DNA of 42,427 nt from Deltaproteobacteria bacterium. Lineage in GTDB: Bacteria; Desulfobacterota; Desulfobacteria; Desulfobacterales; JAFDCJ01. The stretch is taken from positions 1 through 42,427 of the forward strand of contig JAFDCJ010000111.1 of assembly GCA_019312835.1 (NCBI GenBank), written 5' to 3'. The notes beneath the pieces are model-generated. The model saw only the letters and a program-made list of their open reading frames with translations. It had not been told where the DNA came from and did not search any database. The position numbers were made by a program, and so were the translations under genes. Below are positions 26,828 to 35,962 of the stretch, in pieces (the stretch's first letter is position 1; each line of letters opens with the position of its first letter).

Positions 26828-26965
26828 AAATGCCTAAAGTGTCTAACTTGCCTAAAATGCCTAAAGTAAAGGTGTTCTTTCTATTTTATGAGAACACAAA
26901 CTCACGGCAAGTCGTCATTTCATGAAATTTAGGCATTTTAGGCACTTTAGTGCATTTTAGGCATT
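26828..26965. repeat. TGCCTAAA-word inverted repeat between secF and dprA
   Basis: The left arm (26828-26867) reads AAATGCCTAAAGTGTC then TTGCCTAAAATGCCTAAAGT. The right arm (26925-26965) is its complement with ATTTAGGCATTTTAGGCAC and GCATTTTAGGCATT. The word TGCCTAAA recurs at about 7-11 base intervals. It is the second copy of the word found between ilvB and ilvN. No gene is seen in this 267-base gap. Confidence 0.75.
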
Positions 26966-27039
26966 CTGTTTTCAGGCATTTCTAAGAAAACATCTAGATT
27001 GACTCGCAGAATTGGAATAATTTTATGGTTTCAGGATTC

Positions 27040-28080
27040 TTATTTTTTCCGCTGTTTACTTTGCCAGGCCAATAGAATTGGGCTTGCAACAAAGACGGAC
27101 GAATAGGTTCCTACCGCCACACCGACGATTAACGCGAAAGCGAAATCATGAATAATGCCGCCGCCCATGACAAAAAGGGTGACGATCACAAAAAGGGTGG
27201 TCAGTGATGTCAAAAGGGTGCGGCTGAGTGTTTCATTGATGCTTCGGTTTAAAATGACTTCCAGTGGGTTTTTATGGTATTTTCTCAGATTTTCACGAAT
27301 GCGGTCAAAGACGATAATGGTATCGTTTAGTGAGTAACCGATAATGGTCAGCAGCGCTGCAATGATTGCCAGGGTAAACTCCTTGTCAAATATGGAAAAA
27401 AGTCCGACGGTTATAACTACGTCATGCACCAGGGCAACAATGGCGCCCATGGCGTATTTGAGCTCGAGAAACCAGAACAAGACCAGGGTGACGATTAAAG
27501 CGCCGATAATCAGCCAGGGAATGCTGACATTGAGCAGGGTGAAGATATAGACGGCCCCGATCAGCGCCGCGGCCATAATGCCGCTGATCATCCATTTTAA
27601 TTCAAAGCGGCCCGATATATAAATGGTGATAAACAACAGCGCAAAAAACATGGCAAACAACGCTTTTTCTCTTAGATCCTGACCGACCTGGGGACCGACC
27701 ATTTCCACTCGCCGCATTTCCAATTCGCTGCCGGTTGCAGAAGCCAGGGCTTTTTGCAGATCCGTCGTGAATCCCTCAGTTGTCATGACGGAACCGTCGG
27801 TACGGATGAGATATTCATTGGTCCCCTGGTCGCCGAACTCTTGAACCGATGATTTGGCGAGATCAATTTCCCGCAAACCCGATTTGATGGCATCAATTTC
27901 AACCGGGGCAGCAAATTTGACCTGGATCAGGGTGCCGCCCTGAAAATCGATGCCCAACCGGGGGCCGCCGTGTAGGATAAGCGACGCGATACTGATGGTG
28001 ATCATCACAGCCGACACAATGAAGGCTATCTTTCTTTTACCGATGAAGTTTACGTCAACATCAGGCTTAACAAATTGCAT
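27040..28080 (-). CDS. secF: Protein translocase subunit SecF
   Basis: A 346-residue inner-membrane protein with six transmembrane helices. It works with SecD to drive late steps of Sec export using the proton gradient. The N-terminal helix is followed by LGIDFQGGTLIQVKF, the periplasmic P1 domain start. Later segments include VEMVGPQVGQDLREKAL and the conserved SLNDTIIVFDRIRENLRKY in the fourth and fifth helix region. AAGGAT precedes the ATG. It is 26 bases after secD. Confidence 0.95.
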   Translation of the reverse strand: MQFVKPDVDVNFIGKRKIAFIVSAVMITISIASLILHGGPRLGIDFQGGTLIQVKFAAPVEIDAIKSGLREIDLAKSSVQEFGDQGTNEYLIRTDGSVMTTEGFTTDLQKALASATGSELEMRRVEMVGPQVGQDLREKALFAMFFALLFITIYISGRFELKWMISGIMAAALIGAVYIFTLLNVSIPWLIIGALIVTLVLFWFLELKYAMGAIVALVHDVVITVGLFSIFDKEFTLAIIAALLTIIGYSLNDTIIVFDRIRENLRKYHKNPLEVILNRSINETLSRTLLTSLTTLFVIVTLFVMGGGIIHDFAFALIVGVAVGTYSSVFVASPILLAWQSKQRKK

Positions 28081-28106
28081 TTAGTATCCTTTAACGCTGG
28101 AGTCGG

Positions 28107-29684
28107 TTAAATACTGAGCGTTTTCACTTTTCGATTCATTAAAATGTAGTCAAATATTATTCGCGACAGGATCAGGGCCGTGAACATGCTGGCAATGACA
28201 CCAAGGCTCAATGTAACAGCAAACCCCTTTACCGGTCCGGTTCCGAACTGAAACAAGACAACGGCCGCGATCAAAGTCGTCACGTTGGCATCCAGGATGG
28301 TCAAGGTGGCCCGGTCATAGCCGGCATCAATCGACGCCCGTGGCGTTCTTCCCAGCGCTATTTCCTCACGGATGCGCTCAAAGATTATCACATTGGCGTC
28401 TACCGCCATACCGATGGTCAGTATGATACCGGCAATACCCGGCAGGGTCAGGGTGGCCTGGAAGCCGGCCAGTCCGGCCCCGATCAGCAGGATGTTCAGA
28501 ATCAGCGCCAGATCGGCGATCAAGCCGGCAGTCTTATAGTAGAGCACCATAAATACGACCACCAGCAACCCGCCGATACACATGGAAATCAGGCCCTTGC
28601 TGATGGAATCGGCTCCCAGGGAAGGGCCGACGGTTCTTTCTTCAAGGACGTTGACCGGCGCCGGCAGTGCACCGGCACGCAGAACAATGGCCAGGTCACG
28701 CGCTTCCTCTGTGGTGAACCGCCCCGTTATGCGGGCCTGGCCACCGGCTATTTTTTCCTGAATGACCGGAGCGGAATACACGCTATTGTCCAGCACGATG
28801 GCCAGGCGTTTGTTGACATTTTCTCCGGTGACTCTCTCAAAAATACGCGCGCCTTTCTTGTCAAAATTAATCGAAACATAAGGTTCGTTAAATTGATTGT
28901 CTATCTGGACTCTGGCATCGGTCAGGTAAGCACCGGTTAACAGGGTGCGCTTTTTCAGCAGAAACGGTTGCTTGGTCGTGCGCTGGGTTTCCGGGTCCTC
29001 ATCAACTTGATAAAGAATTTCCCGGCCCGGCGGGACGCTTCCCTTCAAGGCGCTATCCAACGACTGGGTGTCATCCACTAGTTTGAATTCCAGCAGTGCC
29101 GTTTTGCCGATCAAATCCTTGGCGCGCTGGGTATCTTTGATGCCGGGCAGTTGAATTAATATCCGGTTAACCCCCTGGCGGCGAATATCCGGTTCGGACA
29201 CACCGAATTGATCGATGCGGTTGCGAATTGTTTCAAGGGCCTGGTCTACCGCCAGTCTTTCGATCTGATCGCGATCGCTGTCCGGAATATCCATCAATAT
29301 GGTTTTGACACCGGCGACCGTCCGATTGGAAAGCTCCCGCAAATCCCTGAATTCATCGTCCAGAAGCGCCTGGACCTTGGCGTAACTGTCCTCTTCTTTG
29401 ATCTGGATCGAAATTTTGACGCCGTCAACGCGGTCGATGGCTACATGGCGGATGCGCTCTCTTTTAAGCTGCTCACGGATCTCCTGGGAAATCCGCTCAA
29501 TCGTGCTTTCAAGCGCTTTTTCAGTATCCACTTCCAGAACCAGATGCATTCCGCCCTGAAGATCGAGTCCTAAATTGATCTGTTTGTGGGGCCATAGGTT
29601 CGGCTTCAAACTCGGAAGGATATAGATGATTGCCGTGACCAGGACGACAAAAACCAGCGCCAGTTTCCAAGAAAAATTCTTCAA
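28107..29684 (-). CDS. secD: Protein translocase subunit SecD
   Basis: A 525-residue six-helix membrane protein, partner of SecF. The N-terminal helix leads into NLGLDLQGGMHLVLEV, the start of the large periplasmic domain, which ends around residue 340. The membrane part has GIAGIILTIGMAVDANVIIFERIREE. The start is TTG (29684-29682). An AAGGAAA sits eight bases upstream, and the first residues KNFSWKLALVFVVL fit a SecD N-terminus, so TTG is favoured over any internal ATG. The order rng-yajC-secD-secF, with yajC 273 bases upstream, is the usual YajC-SecDF layout. That gap has no gene. Confidence 0.95.
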   Translation of the reverse strand: MKNFSWKLALVFVVLVTAIIYILPSLKPNLWPHKQINLGLDLQGGMHLVLEVDTEKALESTIERISQEIREQLKRERIRHVAIDRVDGVKISIQIKEEDSYAKVQALLDDEFRDLRELSNRTVAGVKTILMDIPDSDRDQIERLAVDQALETIRNRIDQFGVSEPDIRRQGVNRILIQLPGIKDTQRAKDLIGKTALLEFKLVDDTQSLDSALKGSVPPGREILYQVDEDPETQRTTKQPFLLKKRTLLTGAYLTDARVQIDNQFNEPYVSINFDKKGARIFERVTGENVNKRLAIVLDNSVYSAPVIQEKIAGGQARITGRFTTEEARDLAIVLRAGALPAPVNVLEERTVGPSLGADSISKGLISMCIGGLLVVVFMVLYYKTAGLIADLALILNILLIGAGLAGFQATLTLPGIAGIILTIGMAVDANVIIFERIREEIALGRTPRASIDAGYDRATLTILDANVTTLIAAVVLFQFGTGPVKGFAVTLSLGVIASMFTALILSRIIFDYILMNRKVKTLSI

Positions 29685-29957
29685 TGATCTAATTTCCTTT
29701 TTTACAGTAAATGATTAACGCGACACATAATGGGCTGATGTTTAGAATCCTTCAAGGGTGTATCTATTACACGAAAGCCCCAGAGAATTTGTCAAATGGT
29801 CAATGCCGAATTGCAGGCGTCGCATGGTGGGTATCCAAACGCTCCTAGCCGCAACTCAGAGAAAATGAACCACTTAGCCAAATTATATGGGGCCCAGAAT
29901 TCGCTCAGCTGACCATATCAACAGCCGCAAACGCTGCGAATCATACCAGATGGGTCG

Positions 29958-30296
29958 TTATTTTTTATCCGGCTGGCTTTGGGCTGCCGGCTGTGCAAGG
30001 CCCGATACATTGCCGCGGGCCACTTTTACACGGACTTTGTCGGCAATTTCGACGGTCAGTGTCGTATCATCCATTCCTGTAATTCGGCCGTGCAGACCGC
30101 CACTGGTGATGATCCGATCGCCTTTTTTGAGGTTGGCGACCATTGCACGGTGTTCTTTGGTCCTTTTTTGCTGGGGTCGGATCAGCAAAAAATAAAATAT
30201 AACGAACATCAAGATTAGCGGAATAAATCCCGCAAAACCGCCGGCACCCTCTCCTCCGGCACCTCCCTGACCCATTGCATAAGCTATATCAAACAA
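29958..30296 (-). CDS. yajC: Preprotein translocase subunit YajC
   Basis: A 112-residue single-pass membrane protein that associates with SecDF. The transmembrane helix is FIPLILMFVIFYFLLIRPQQKR, the hallmark IRPQQKR following it, then NLKKGDRIITSGGLHGRITG. The start is TTG (30296) with GGAGG seven bases upstream. An ATG seven codons later has no such site. The Gly-rich N-terminus (GQGGAGGEGAGG) before the helix is common in this family. Confidence 0.92.
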   Translation of the reverse strand: MFDIAYAMGQGGAGGEGAGGFAGFIPLILMFVIFYFLLIRPQQKRTKEHRAMVANLKKGDRIITSGGLHGRITGMDDTTLTVEIADKVRVKVARGNVSGLAQPAAQSQPDKK

Positions 30297-30444
30297 AATG
30301 AATCCTCCTTCCGGTATTTTAGTCTAATTCATTCCCGGTGACAATTTTAAATTTGGTTTTGATTAAAATGGCGCTGGTATACTTGAAAAGTTCGATTTCG
30401 TCAAATCATTCTTGAAAATTTTTCAAATTCCCCCCGAAAACAGC

Positions 30445-31908
30445 CTACTCCTCCCAGATAATTTCGCTGTTACCCGGCACCATGGCGTGATTGCCCTCGA
30501 TTTCGACACTGAGATCGCGCCTGACTTCCAAATCGACGATTTCACGACGCTTTTTGTTCAGCAGGTACTCAGCCACCTTGGTCGGCACGATCCCCCTGAC
30601 CCGTCCGGATTTTTGTTTCAGGGTTTCCAGGCTCAGCTTGCGCAAAAACCCGATGCCCAGAGATTCCGCCGATGGCACCAGCCCTTTACCCTGACAATAC
30701 TCGCACGGCAGGTGACTTCCAAACTCGATCGATGGGCGGATTCGCTGCCGCGACATCTCCAGCAAACCAAACCTTGATATTTTGCCGACTTTCGTGCGGG
30801 CTTTATCTTCCTTCACATGTTGCCTCAGGGCGCGCTCAACTGCGGCACGATGCTTGGGATCACGCATGTCAATGAAATCGATGACAATCAGCCCACCCAG
30901 GTCTCGCAAGCGCAATTGCCGGGCGTTCTCTTCTGCTGCCTCGAGGTTGGTCTGATAGGCCGTCTGCTCGATGGATTTTTCATGGGTCGATTTGCCCGAA
31001 TTGACATCAATGGTGACCAGGGCCTCGGTCTGTTCAATGACAAGGGTCCCGCCTGATTTGAGCCCAACCCGGCTGCCAAAAATGGATGCAATCTGATCTT
31101 CAAGCTGGAACTTAGAGAAAATAGGCTTTGCGCCCTTGTAATGCTTGACAATTTTGTCGCGCCCGCGGGAGAATAGCTTGATAAAATCACTTACTTCTTT
31201 AAAAACCGTAGCATCGTCGATGAGAATTTCTGAAACTTCCGGTGTAAAGGAGTCCCTTATGGAGCGCAGAACCAGATGCCTTTCCTTGTATAGCAGGGCA
31301 GGGGCCTTTTTCTTCATCACGCTGCCCTTGATCTTTTTCCACAGCCGAAACAGGTAGTTTAAATCTTTTGACAGAAGGGTTTTGCTGGTATTGGACGCGG
31401 ATGTGCGGACAATAATCCCGAAATCTTCAGGAATTTTAAGCTTGGCCACGATGTCTTTCAGACGTTGACGCTCCTCTTCATTTTCAATTTTACGTGAAAT
31501 TCCGATATGGTCGCTTCCGGGCCGCAGAACCATATAACCACCCGGCAGAGAAATATAGGTTGTCAGCATGGCCCCCTTGTTCATAAAGGGATCTTTGGTA
31601 ACCTGAACCATGAGCTCCTGGCCGCGCTTGACAAGTTTGTCAAGAGGGCTGCCCTCTTCGGCGGTGTCCTGAAAATAATCGGGGTGAATTTCATACCGTT
31701 GCAGAAAACCGTGTCTTTCGGCCCCGTAGTCGACAAACACCGCCTGCAGACCGGGCTCAATGCGCGTAATCGTACCTTTATAAACATTGCCGTGGGTGAT
31801 TTCCCTTGAACTGCTTTCGATATGGAAATCTTCGAGTTTGTTTTGTTTGACTGTGGCAACCCTGCATTCGGCCGGATCGACTGCATTAATTAAGATTTTA
31901 ACGCTCAT
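30445..31908 (-). CDS. rng: Ribonuclease G/E family endoribonuclease
   Basis: A 487-residue single-stranded-RNA endonuclease of the RNase E/G family, used in rRNA maturation and mRNA turnover. Its length fits RNase G, which lacks the long RNase E scaffold. The N-terminal S1 domain has GNVYKGTITRIEPGLQAVFVDYG. The DNase-I-like catalytic domain has a Mg-binding aspartate in VTIDVNSGKST and another in IVIDFIDM. The zinc-link is represented by CEYCQGKG, which differs slightly from the usual CPxCxGxG. AGGAAT precedes the ATG. Autoregulation through its 5' leader is known for E. coli rne. A palindrome is present in the leader here, but any such role is untested. Confidence 0.93.
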   Translation of the reverse strand: MSVKILINAVDPAECRVATVKQNKLEDFHIESSSREITHGNVYKGTITRIEPGLQAVFVDYGAERHGFLQRYEIHPDYFQDTAEEGSPLDKLVKRGQELMVQVTKDPFMNKGAMLTTYISLPGGYMVLRPGSDHIGISRKIENEEERQRLKDIVAKLKIPEDFGIIVRTSASNTSKTLLSKDLNYLFRLWKKIKGSVMKKKAPALLYKERHLVLRSIRDSFTPEVSEILIDDATVFKEVSDFIKLFSRGRDKIVKHYKGAKPIFSKFQLEDQIASIFGSRVGLKSGGTLVIEQTEALVTIDVNSGKSTHEKSIEQTAYQTNLEAAEENARQLRLRDLGGLIVIDFIDMRDPKHRAAVERALRQHVKEDKARTKVGKISRFGLLEMSRQRIRPSIEFGSHLPCEYCQGKGLVPSAESLGIGFLRKLSLETLKQKSGRVRGIVPTKVAEYLLNKKRREIVDLEVRRDLSVEIEGNHAMVPGNSEIIWEE

Positions 31909-32265
31909 ATCGAAATTCCTAACGTTTTACCTATTGAAAATTTGATTGACTGCGTGATTAAATGTTAGCCTAATGGATATGTTAACCGCTCTAGGTTCGA
32001 GCCCCCCGATCGGCGGGTAACCCTTTAAGATATCCATGATTTCCCATTGGTCAATCCATCACTTGCGGATGGGAGAGTAAAAAGGCTTGAATATATTTGC
32101 TTGAATATTAAATTGTTAGATACAAGTCAAACGATTTCTGCCCGGTTGGAACCCGTCTTTGACCCCTGTCTTTTTGATGAGTTGACGTCCTGACCGGTTA
32201 TTTGTATGATACGGTAACCATTTTATCTTTACTTTGATATCACCAGAATAGAGGAATTACGATTA
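31909..32265. other. Divergent rng-leuS intergenic region with palindrome
   Basis: These 357 bases separate the divergent rng and leuS genes. An imperfect hairpin at 31973-32037 has perfect outer arms ATGGATAT and ATATCCAT and a partly matching GTTAACC/GGGTAAC inside. On the minus strand TTGACC (32055-32050) and TATCTT (32033-32028), 16 bases apart, could be an rng promoter, with the -10 lying in the right arm. A GGTTCGAGCC stretch resembles a tRNA T-loop, but the arms do not pair. No T-box motif (GGGTGGTACCGCG) is present before leuS. Confidence 0.45.
32182..32210 (+). promoter_or_regulatory. Sigma-70 promoter of leuS
   Basis: TTGACG (32182-32187) and TATGAT (32205-32210) are spaced by exactly 17 bases. 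Both boxes match five of six consensus bases. The predicted start of transcription is near 32217, about 49 bases before the leuS ATG. Confidence 0.7.
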
Positions 32266-34857
32266 ATGGATGAGAAATACCTACCCGCCGCAATTGAGTC
32301 CAAATGGCAACAAAAGTGGGAAGAAGGGGATCTGTTCAGGGTCAAAGAGGACCCCGCCCGGCCGAAATACTATCTGCTTGAAATGTTTCCCTATCCTTCG
32401 GGCAATATTCACATGGGGCACGTGCGCAACTATACCATCGGCGACGTGGTGGCCCGTTATAAACGTATGCGCGGTTTCAACGTCCTGCATCCCATGGGAT
32501 GGGATGCGTTCGGCATGCCGGCCGAAAATGCCGCCATCGCCAATAAGACCCATCCGGCCAAATGGACCTATGCCAATATCGATGCCATGCGGGCCCAGCT
32601 CCGGCGCATGGGGTTTTCCTACGATTGGGACCGCGAGCTTGCAACCTGCCAACCGGAATATTACCGCTGGGAGCAATGGCTGTTTTTGAAGATGTATGAA
32701 AAAGGCCTGGCTTACCGCAAGGAGTCGTTTGTAAATTGGTGCGAGGACTGCCAGACCGTTCTGGCCAATGAGCAGGTGGAAGCCGGTTTGTGCTGGCGTT
32801 GCGGTCTGCAGGTTCGTCAAAAACAATTGTGGCAATGGTTTTTCAAAATTTCCGAATATGCCCAGGATCTTCTGCTGTATTGCGACAAATTACCGGGATG
32901 GCCCGAAAAAGTGATCACCATGCAGAAAAACTGGATCGGTAAAAGTGTCGGTGCCCTCATCGATTTCAAGGTCGAGGACAGCGATGCGGTCATATCGGTT
33001 TTTACCACTCGCCAGGATACCGTATTCGGTGCAACCTTTATGTGCCTGGCCCCCGAACATCCGCTGGTGATGAAGCTGTCCAAGGGCAGGCCCAAGAGAA
33101 AAGAGGTGGAAGCCTTTGTCGAACGGATTGCCTTGCAGGACCGATCGGTGCGAAACATCGAAAAATATGAAAAAGAAGGGGTCTTTATCGGCGCCTACTG
33201 CCTCAATCCCATGAACGGCCGCCGGATGCCTATTTATACGGCTAATTTTGCCCTGATGGAATACGGAACCGGTGCGGTGATGTCAGTTCCAGCCCACGAT
33301 CAACGTGATTTTGATTTTGCCCGCAAGTACGGCCTGGAGATAGTGGTGGTTGTAAAGCCCGAAGATTCAGATCTGGATGGCGCGACCATGACCGAGGCTT
33401 ACCCGGGTGAGGGTAGGATGATCAATTCCGGCCAATATGACGGTATCGACAGTCGCCGGGCCTTGGAGGAAATTGCCTCCGGTCTCGAAAAAAACGGACG
33501 GGGCCAACGGGCCGTCAATTTCAGGCTGCGAGACTGGGGGATATCGCGGCAGCGATACTGGGGGGCGCCCATCCCGATGATTCTCTGCGAGCACTGCGGG
33601 ATCGTGCCGGTTCCGGAAGAAGATCTGCCGGTCGTCTTGCCGGAAGAGGTCGACATGCTGGAAGGTGGCAAAACCCCCCTGCCCGCGCTGCCTGAATTTG
33701 CAAGTGTCGCCTGTCCCCGCTGCGGTCAGAAGGATGCCCGGCGGGAAACCGACACCATGGATACCTTTGTCGAATCTTCCTGGTATTTCGAAAGGTATTG
33801 CAGCCCCCGCTACAGCGCCGGCATGTTTGACACGGACGCCGTCGATTACTGGATGCCGGTGGATCAATACATCGGCGGTGTCGAGCATGCCATTTTGCAT
33901 TTGCTCTATTCCAGGTTCTATACCCGCATCCTGCATGATCAAGGGCTTGTAAAATTCAAAGAGCCCTTTACGAATTTATTGACCCAGGGCATGGTTTGCA
34001 AGGAGACGGTTGCCTGCCCCGAGCATGGATACCTGTTGCCGCTGCAAGTTGACACCCAAAAGGGGAATCGCGTGTGCGGCATTTGCGCCAAGCCGGTGGT
34101 GGTGGGCCGCGTGGAAAAGATGTCCAAATCCAAGAAAAATGTGATTGATCCCAATATTCTGATCGATAAATACGGTGCTGACACGACCCGGTTCTTCTGC
34201 CTGTTTGCAGCACCGCCCGAGCGGGATCTTGAATGGAGCGAGCAGGGCGTGGAAGGCGGTTACCGATTCTTAAACCGGATCTGGCGGCTGGCGGCAGGTT
34301 TGATGGACAGGATAAAAGCGGTGCCATCTTTTGATGACAACCCCGACAAACTTGACGACGCCATGCGGCCGCTGTTTCAAAAAACCCATCAAACCATTCA
34401 CAAGGTGACGCGGGATATTGAAGACCGCTTTCATTTCAACACCGCCATCAGCGCAATTATGGAACTGTTTAACACCATCAGCGGCATCGATATCAATCAA
34501 ACCGGCGACGACCAGCTGCCGGTGGTACGCACGGCCATGGAAGCTATGATTCTTTTGCTGTCGCCGATCGTGCCGCATTTTGCCGAAGAATTGTGGGCGC
34601 AGCTGGGCAATACGAACAGTGTGCTCACGGCCCCATGGCCGCAACACCGCAAAGATGCGCTGGTTCAAGAAGAACTGCTGATCGTGGTCCAGGTCAACGG
34701 CAAACTGCGCAGTCGCTTCCAGGTTGACACCGACGCCGATGAGGAAACCATCAAAGAGATGGCCCTGTCCGATGAGCGGATCGTCAAGTTCATTCAGGGT
34801 AAGGAAGTGAAAAAAGTCATCGTGGTGAAGAATAAGCTGGTTAACATTGTGATATAA
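32266..34857 (+). CDS. leuS: Leucyl-tRNA synthetase
   Basis: An 863-residue class I aminoacyl-tRNA synthetase that charges tRNA-Leu. The HIGH motif is [10 protein letters not shown] (about residues 46-55). The KMSKS motif appears as [12 protein letters not shown] (about 620). A CP1 editing domain (about 230-420) has [12 protein letters not shown] and [14 protein letters not shown]. The bacterial zinc-binding insert has [13 protein letters not shown]. The anticodon-binding and C-terminal domains are complete. AGAGGAA precedes the ATG. Confidence 0.97.
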   Translation: MDEKYLPAAIESKWQQKWEEGDLFRVKEDPARPKYYLLEMFPYPSGNIHMGHVRNYTIGDVVARYKRMRGFNVLHPMGWDAFGMPAENAAIANKTHPAKWTYANIDAMRAQLRRMGFSYDWDRELATCQPEYYRWEQWLFLKMYEKGLAYRKESFVNWCEDCQTVLANEQVEAGLCWRCGLQVRQKQLWQWFFKISEYAQDLLLYCDKLPGWPEKVITMQKNWIGKSVGALIDFKVEDSDAVISVFTTRQDTVFGATFMCLAPEHPLVMKLSKGRPKRKEVEAFVERIALQDRSVRNIEKYEKEGVFIGAYCLNPMNGRRMPIYTANFALMEYGTGAVMSVPAHDQRDFDFARKYGLEIVVVVKPEDSDLDGATMTEAYPGEGRMINSGQYDGIDSRRALEEIASGLEKNGRGQRAVNFRLRDWGISRQRYWGAPIPMILCEHCGIVPVPEEDLPVVLPEEVDMLEGGKTPLPALPEFASVACPRCGQKDARRETDTMDTFVESSWYFERYCSPRYSAGMFDTDAVDYWMPVDQYIGGVEHAILHLLYSRFYTRILHDQGLVKFKEPFTNLLTQGMVCKETVACPEHGYLLPLQVDTQKGNRVCGICAKPVVVGRVEKMSKSKKNVIDPNILIDKYGADTTRFFCLFAAPPERDLEWSEQGVEGGYRFLNRIWRLAAGLMDRIKAVPSFDDNPDKLDDAMRPLFQKTHQTIHKVTRDIEDRFHFNTAISAIMELFNTISGIDINQTGDDQLPVVRTAMEAMILLLSPIVPHFAEELWAQLGNTNSVLTAPWPQHRKDALVQEELLIVVQVNGKLRSRFQVDTDADEETIKEMALSDERIVKFIQGKEVKKVIVVKNKLVNIVI

Positions 34858-34860
34858 CAA

Positions 34861-34952
34861 GGGCACAAGGCCCACGGCTCAGGGCGCAAGGCTATCCGAC
34901 CCCTCGGGGCCTTGAGCCTTGAGCCGTGCGCCGTGGGCCTTGTGCCCGTTTT
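34861..34952 (+). terminator. 18-bp perfect palindrome with T-run after leuS
   Basis: GGGCACAAGGCCCACGGC (34861-34878) and its exact complement (34930-34947) flank a partly paired middle with further AAGGC/GCCTT words. On the plus strand the stem is followed by GTTTTT. It can therefore act as an intrinsic terminator for leuS, four bases after the stop codon. It also belongs to the class of word palindromes described elsewhere in the window. If it terminates, lptE needs its own promoter, which is not visible because the gap is filled by the palindrome. The open frame can extend into it from a TTG at 34912, but this is not the gene start. Confidence 0.65.
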
Positions 34953-34965
34953 TGGAGGCATCTTG

Positions 34966-35484
34966 GTGAAAAATCCGGCCATTGTAGGATTGCTTGTATT
35001 AGTTTTCGGGATGGCAATCGCCTGCGGTTATCGCTTTGCCGGTTCCGGTTCTTTCCCCGGGGACGTGGAATATGTCTTTATTGAAGTCATTGAAAATCGC
35101 ACGTCCAAAATCGGTGTCGAAAGAATTGTTACCAATCAGCTAATTTTCGAATTTTCAAGGCAAAGGGAGAGCAGTCTGGTAAGCAAGCCGGATGAGGCGG
35201 ATGCCGTTATCAAAGGATCGATAAATTCCGTCCGTACCCAGACGATCTCCCGGTTAGGCACCGAAGTGGCGAATGAACGCGAAGTCGTCATGACGGTTGA
35301 TCTGAGATTGATTAAAAAAGACGGCGGAACGATCATCTGGGCCGCCAACGGTCTGTCGGACCGTGAGGCCTATAATGTTGACAGCGATAAAATACAAACA
35401 GACCGAAACGAGGAAGCGGCTATTCGGAGACTATCGGAGCGACTATCAGAACGGATTTTCAATCGGTTGACGGATGATTTCTAG
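34966..35484 (+). CDS. lptE: LPS-assembly lipoprotein LptE-like
   Basis: A 172-residue outer-membrane lipoprotein candidate of the LptE family, which plugs the LptD barrel during lipopolysaccharide insertion. A signal peptide (VGLLVLVFGMAIA) ends at a lipobox-like AIAC, and the mature protein begins CGYRFAG, as in LptE/RlpB. The GTG start at 34966 has GGAGG seven bases upstream. The body has the family's IEVIENRT and alternating strand-helix pattern. The other LPS transport gene in the window, lptA, is 3.3 kb away. Divergent sequences in this family make the name probable rather than certain. Confidence 0.78.
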   Translation: MKNPAIVGLLVLVFGMAIACGYRFAGSGSFPGDVEYVFIEVIENRTSKIGVERIVTNQLIFEFSRQRESSLVSKPDEADAVIKGSINSVRTQTISRLGTEVANEREVVMTVDLRLIKKDGGTIIWAANGLSDREAYNVDSDKIQTDRNEEAAIRRLSERLSERIFNRLTDDF

Positions 35485-35493
35485 GCAAGAAAG

Positions 35494-35592
35494 GGTTCAT
35501 CGTTCAGTGGTTCAGGGTTCAAAGGTTGAAAAAGACCAGCCGCTGTTCGCTGAAAAACCAACCCTTAACGGGGAACCCTGAACCTTTGAACC
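35494..35592. repeat. Inverted GGTTCA-word repeat between lptE and rpsT
   Basis: The left arm (35509-35530) contains GGTTCAGGGTTCAAAGGTT. The right arm (35570-35592) contains AACCCTGAACCTTTGAACC, with the same words in swapped order. The related word GAACCCT is tandem at 14687-14712. It lies between converging genes and could end transcription from both sides, although neither arm is followed by a T-run. Confidence 0.65.
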
Positions 35593-35602
35593 ATCAACTA
35601 TA

Positions 35603-35869
35603 TTATGAACCGGCGGAATTCGCCAACTTGGCGAGACGGGAGATTTTGCGGGCGGCCGTGCGTTTGTGAATCACGCCTTTTTTCGAAGCTTTATCAAATG
35701 CTGATTGAACAGCACTGATCTTGTCCGGCATTTCTGCACCGGATGTCTCATCGGCCGATGATCGAACGTCTTTGACAATCGTTTTGATTCTCGTTTTGAC
35801 TGATTTATTGCGCAAACGCCTTATCTCGTTTTGTCGAGCGCGCTTGATCGCTGATTTGTGATTTGCCAA
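35603..35869 (-). CDS. rpsT: 30S ribosomal protein S20
   Basis: An 88-residue basic protein with the S20 signature ANHKSAIKRARQNEIRRLRNKSVKTRIKT and a C-terminal VIHKRTAARKISRLAKLAN. It binds 16S rRNA early in 30S assembly. The start codon is TTG (35869-35867) with AAGGAGTATCCACCG upstream. No nearer ATG exists. In E. coli rpsT also starts at UUG and represses its own translation, so the rare start may be conserved for the same reason. It is monocistronic and divergent from murJ. Confidence 0.96.
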   Translation of the reverse strand: MANHKSAIKRARQNEIRRLRNKSVKTRIKTIVKDVRSSADETSGAEMPDKISAVQSAFDKASKKGVIHKRTAARKISRLAKLANSAGS

Positions 35870-35907
35870 CGGTGGATACTCCTTTCCTTAAATGATTTAA
35901 AATCGAA

Positions 35908-35936
35908 TAGATATTAATTATTTTAAGTCCTGTCAA
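35908..35936 (-). promoter_or_regulatory. Promoter of rpsT
   Basis: On the minus strand a perfect TTGACA (35936-35931) is followed after 17 bases by TATCTA (35913-35908), a weak -10. Distance to the TTG start is about 38 bases. The intervening sequence is very AT-rich, as expected for a ribosomal-protein promoter. Confidence 0.55.
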
Positions 35937-35962
35937 GATAATTGTAACGCTTTTTAAAAAAT

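Noticed and set aside
31992-32010. GGTTCGAGCC stretch considered as a tRNA T-arm
   Set aside because: The five-base arms do not pair and no other tRNA part is present.
31927-32037. 36-codon frame in the rng leader, considered as a leader peptide
   Set aside because: Its ATG lies in the palindrome arm and at or upstream of the likely transcription start. No amino-acid bias and no terminator follow.
32211-32265. T-box or attenuator before leuS
   Set aside because: No GGGTGGTACCGCG-like box and no terminator hairpin between promoter and start.
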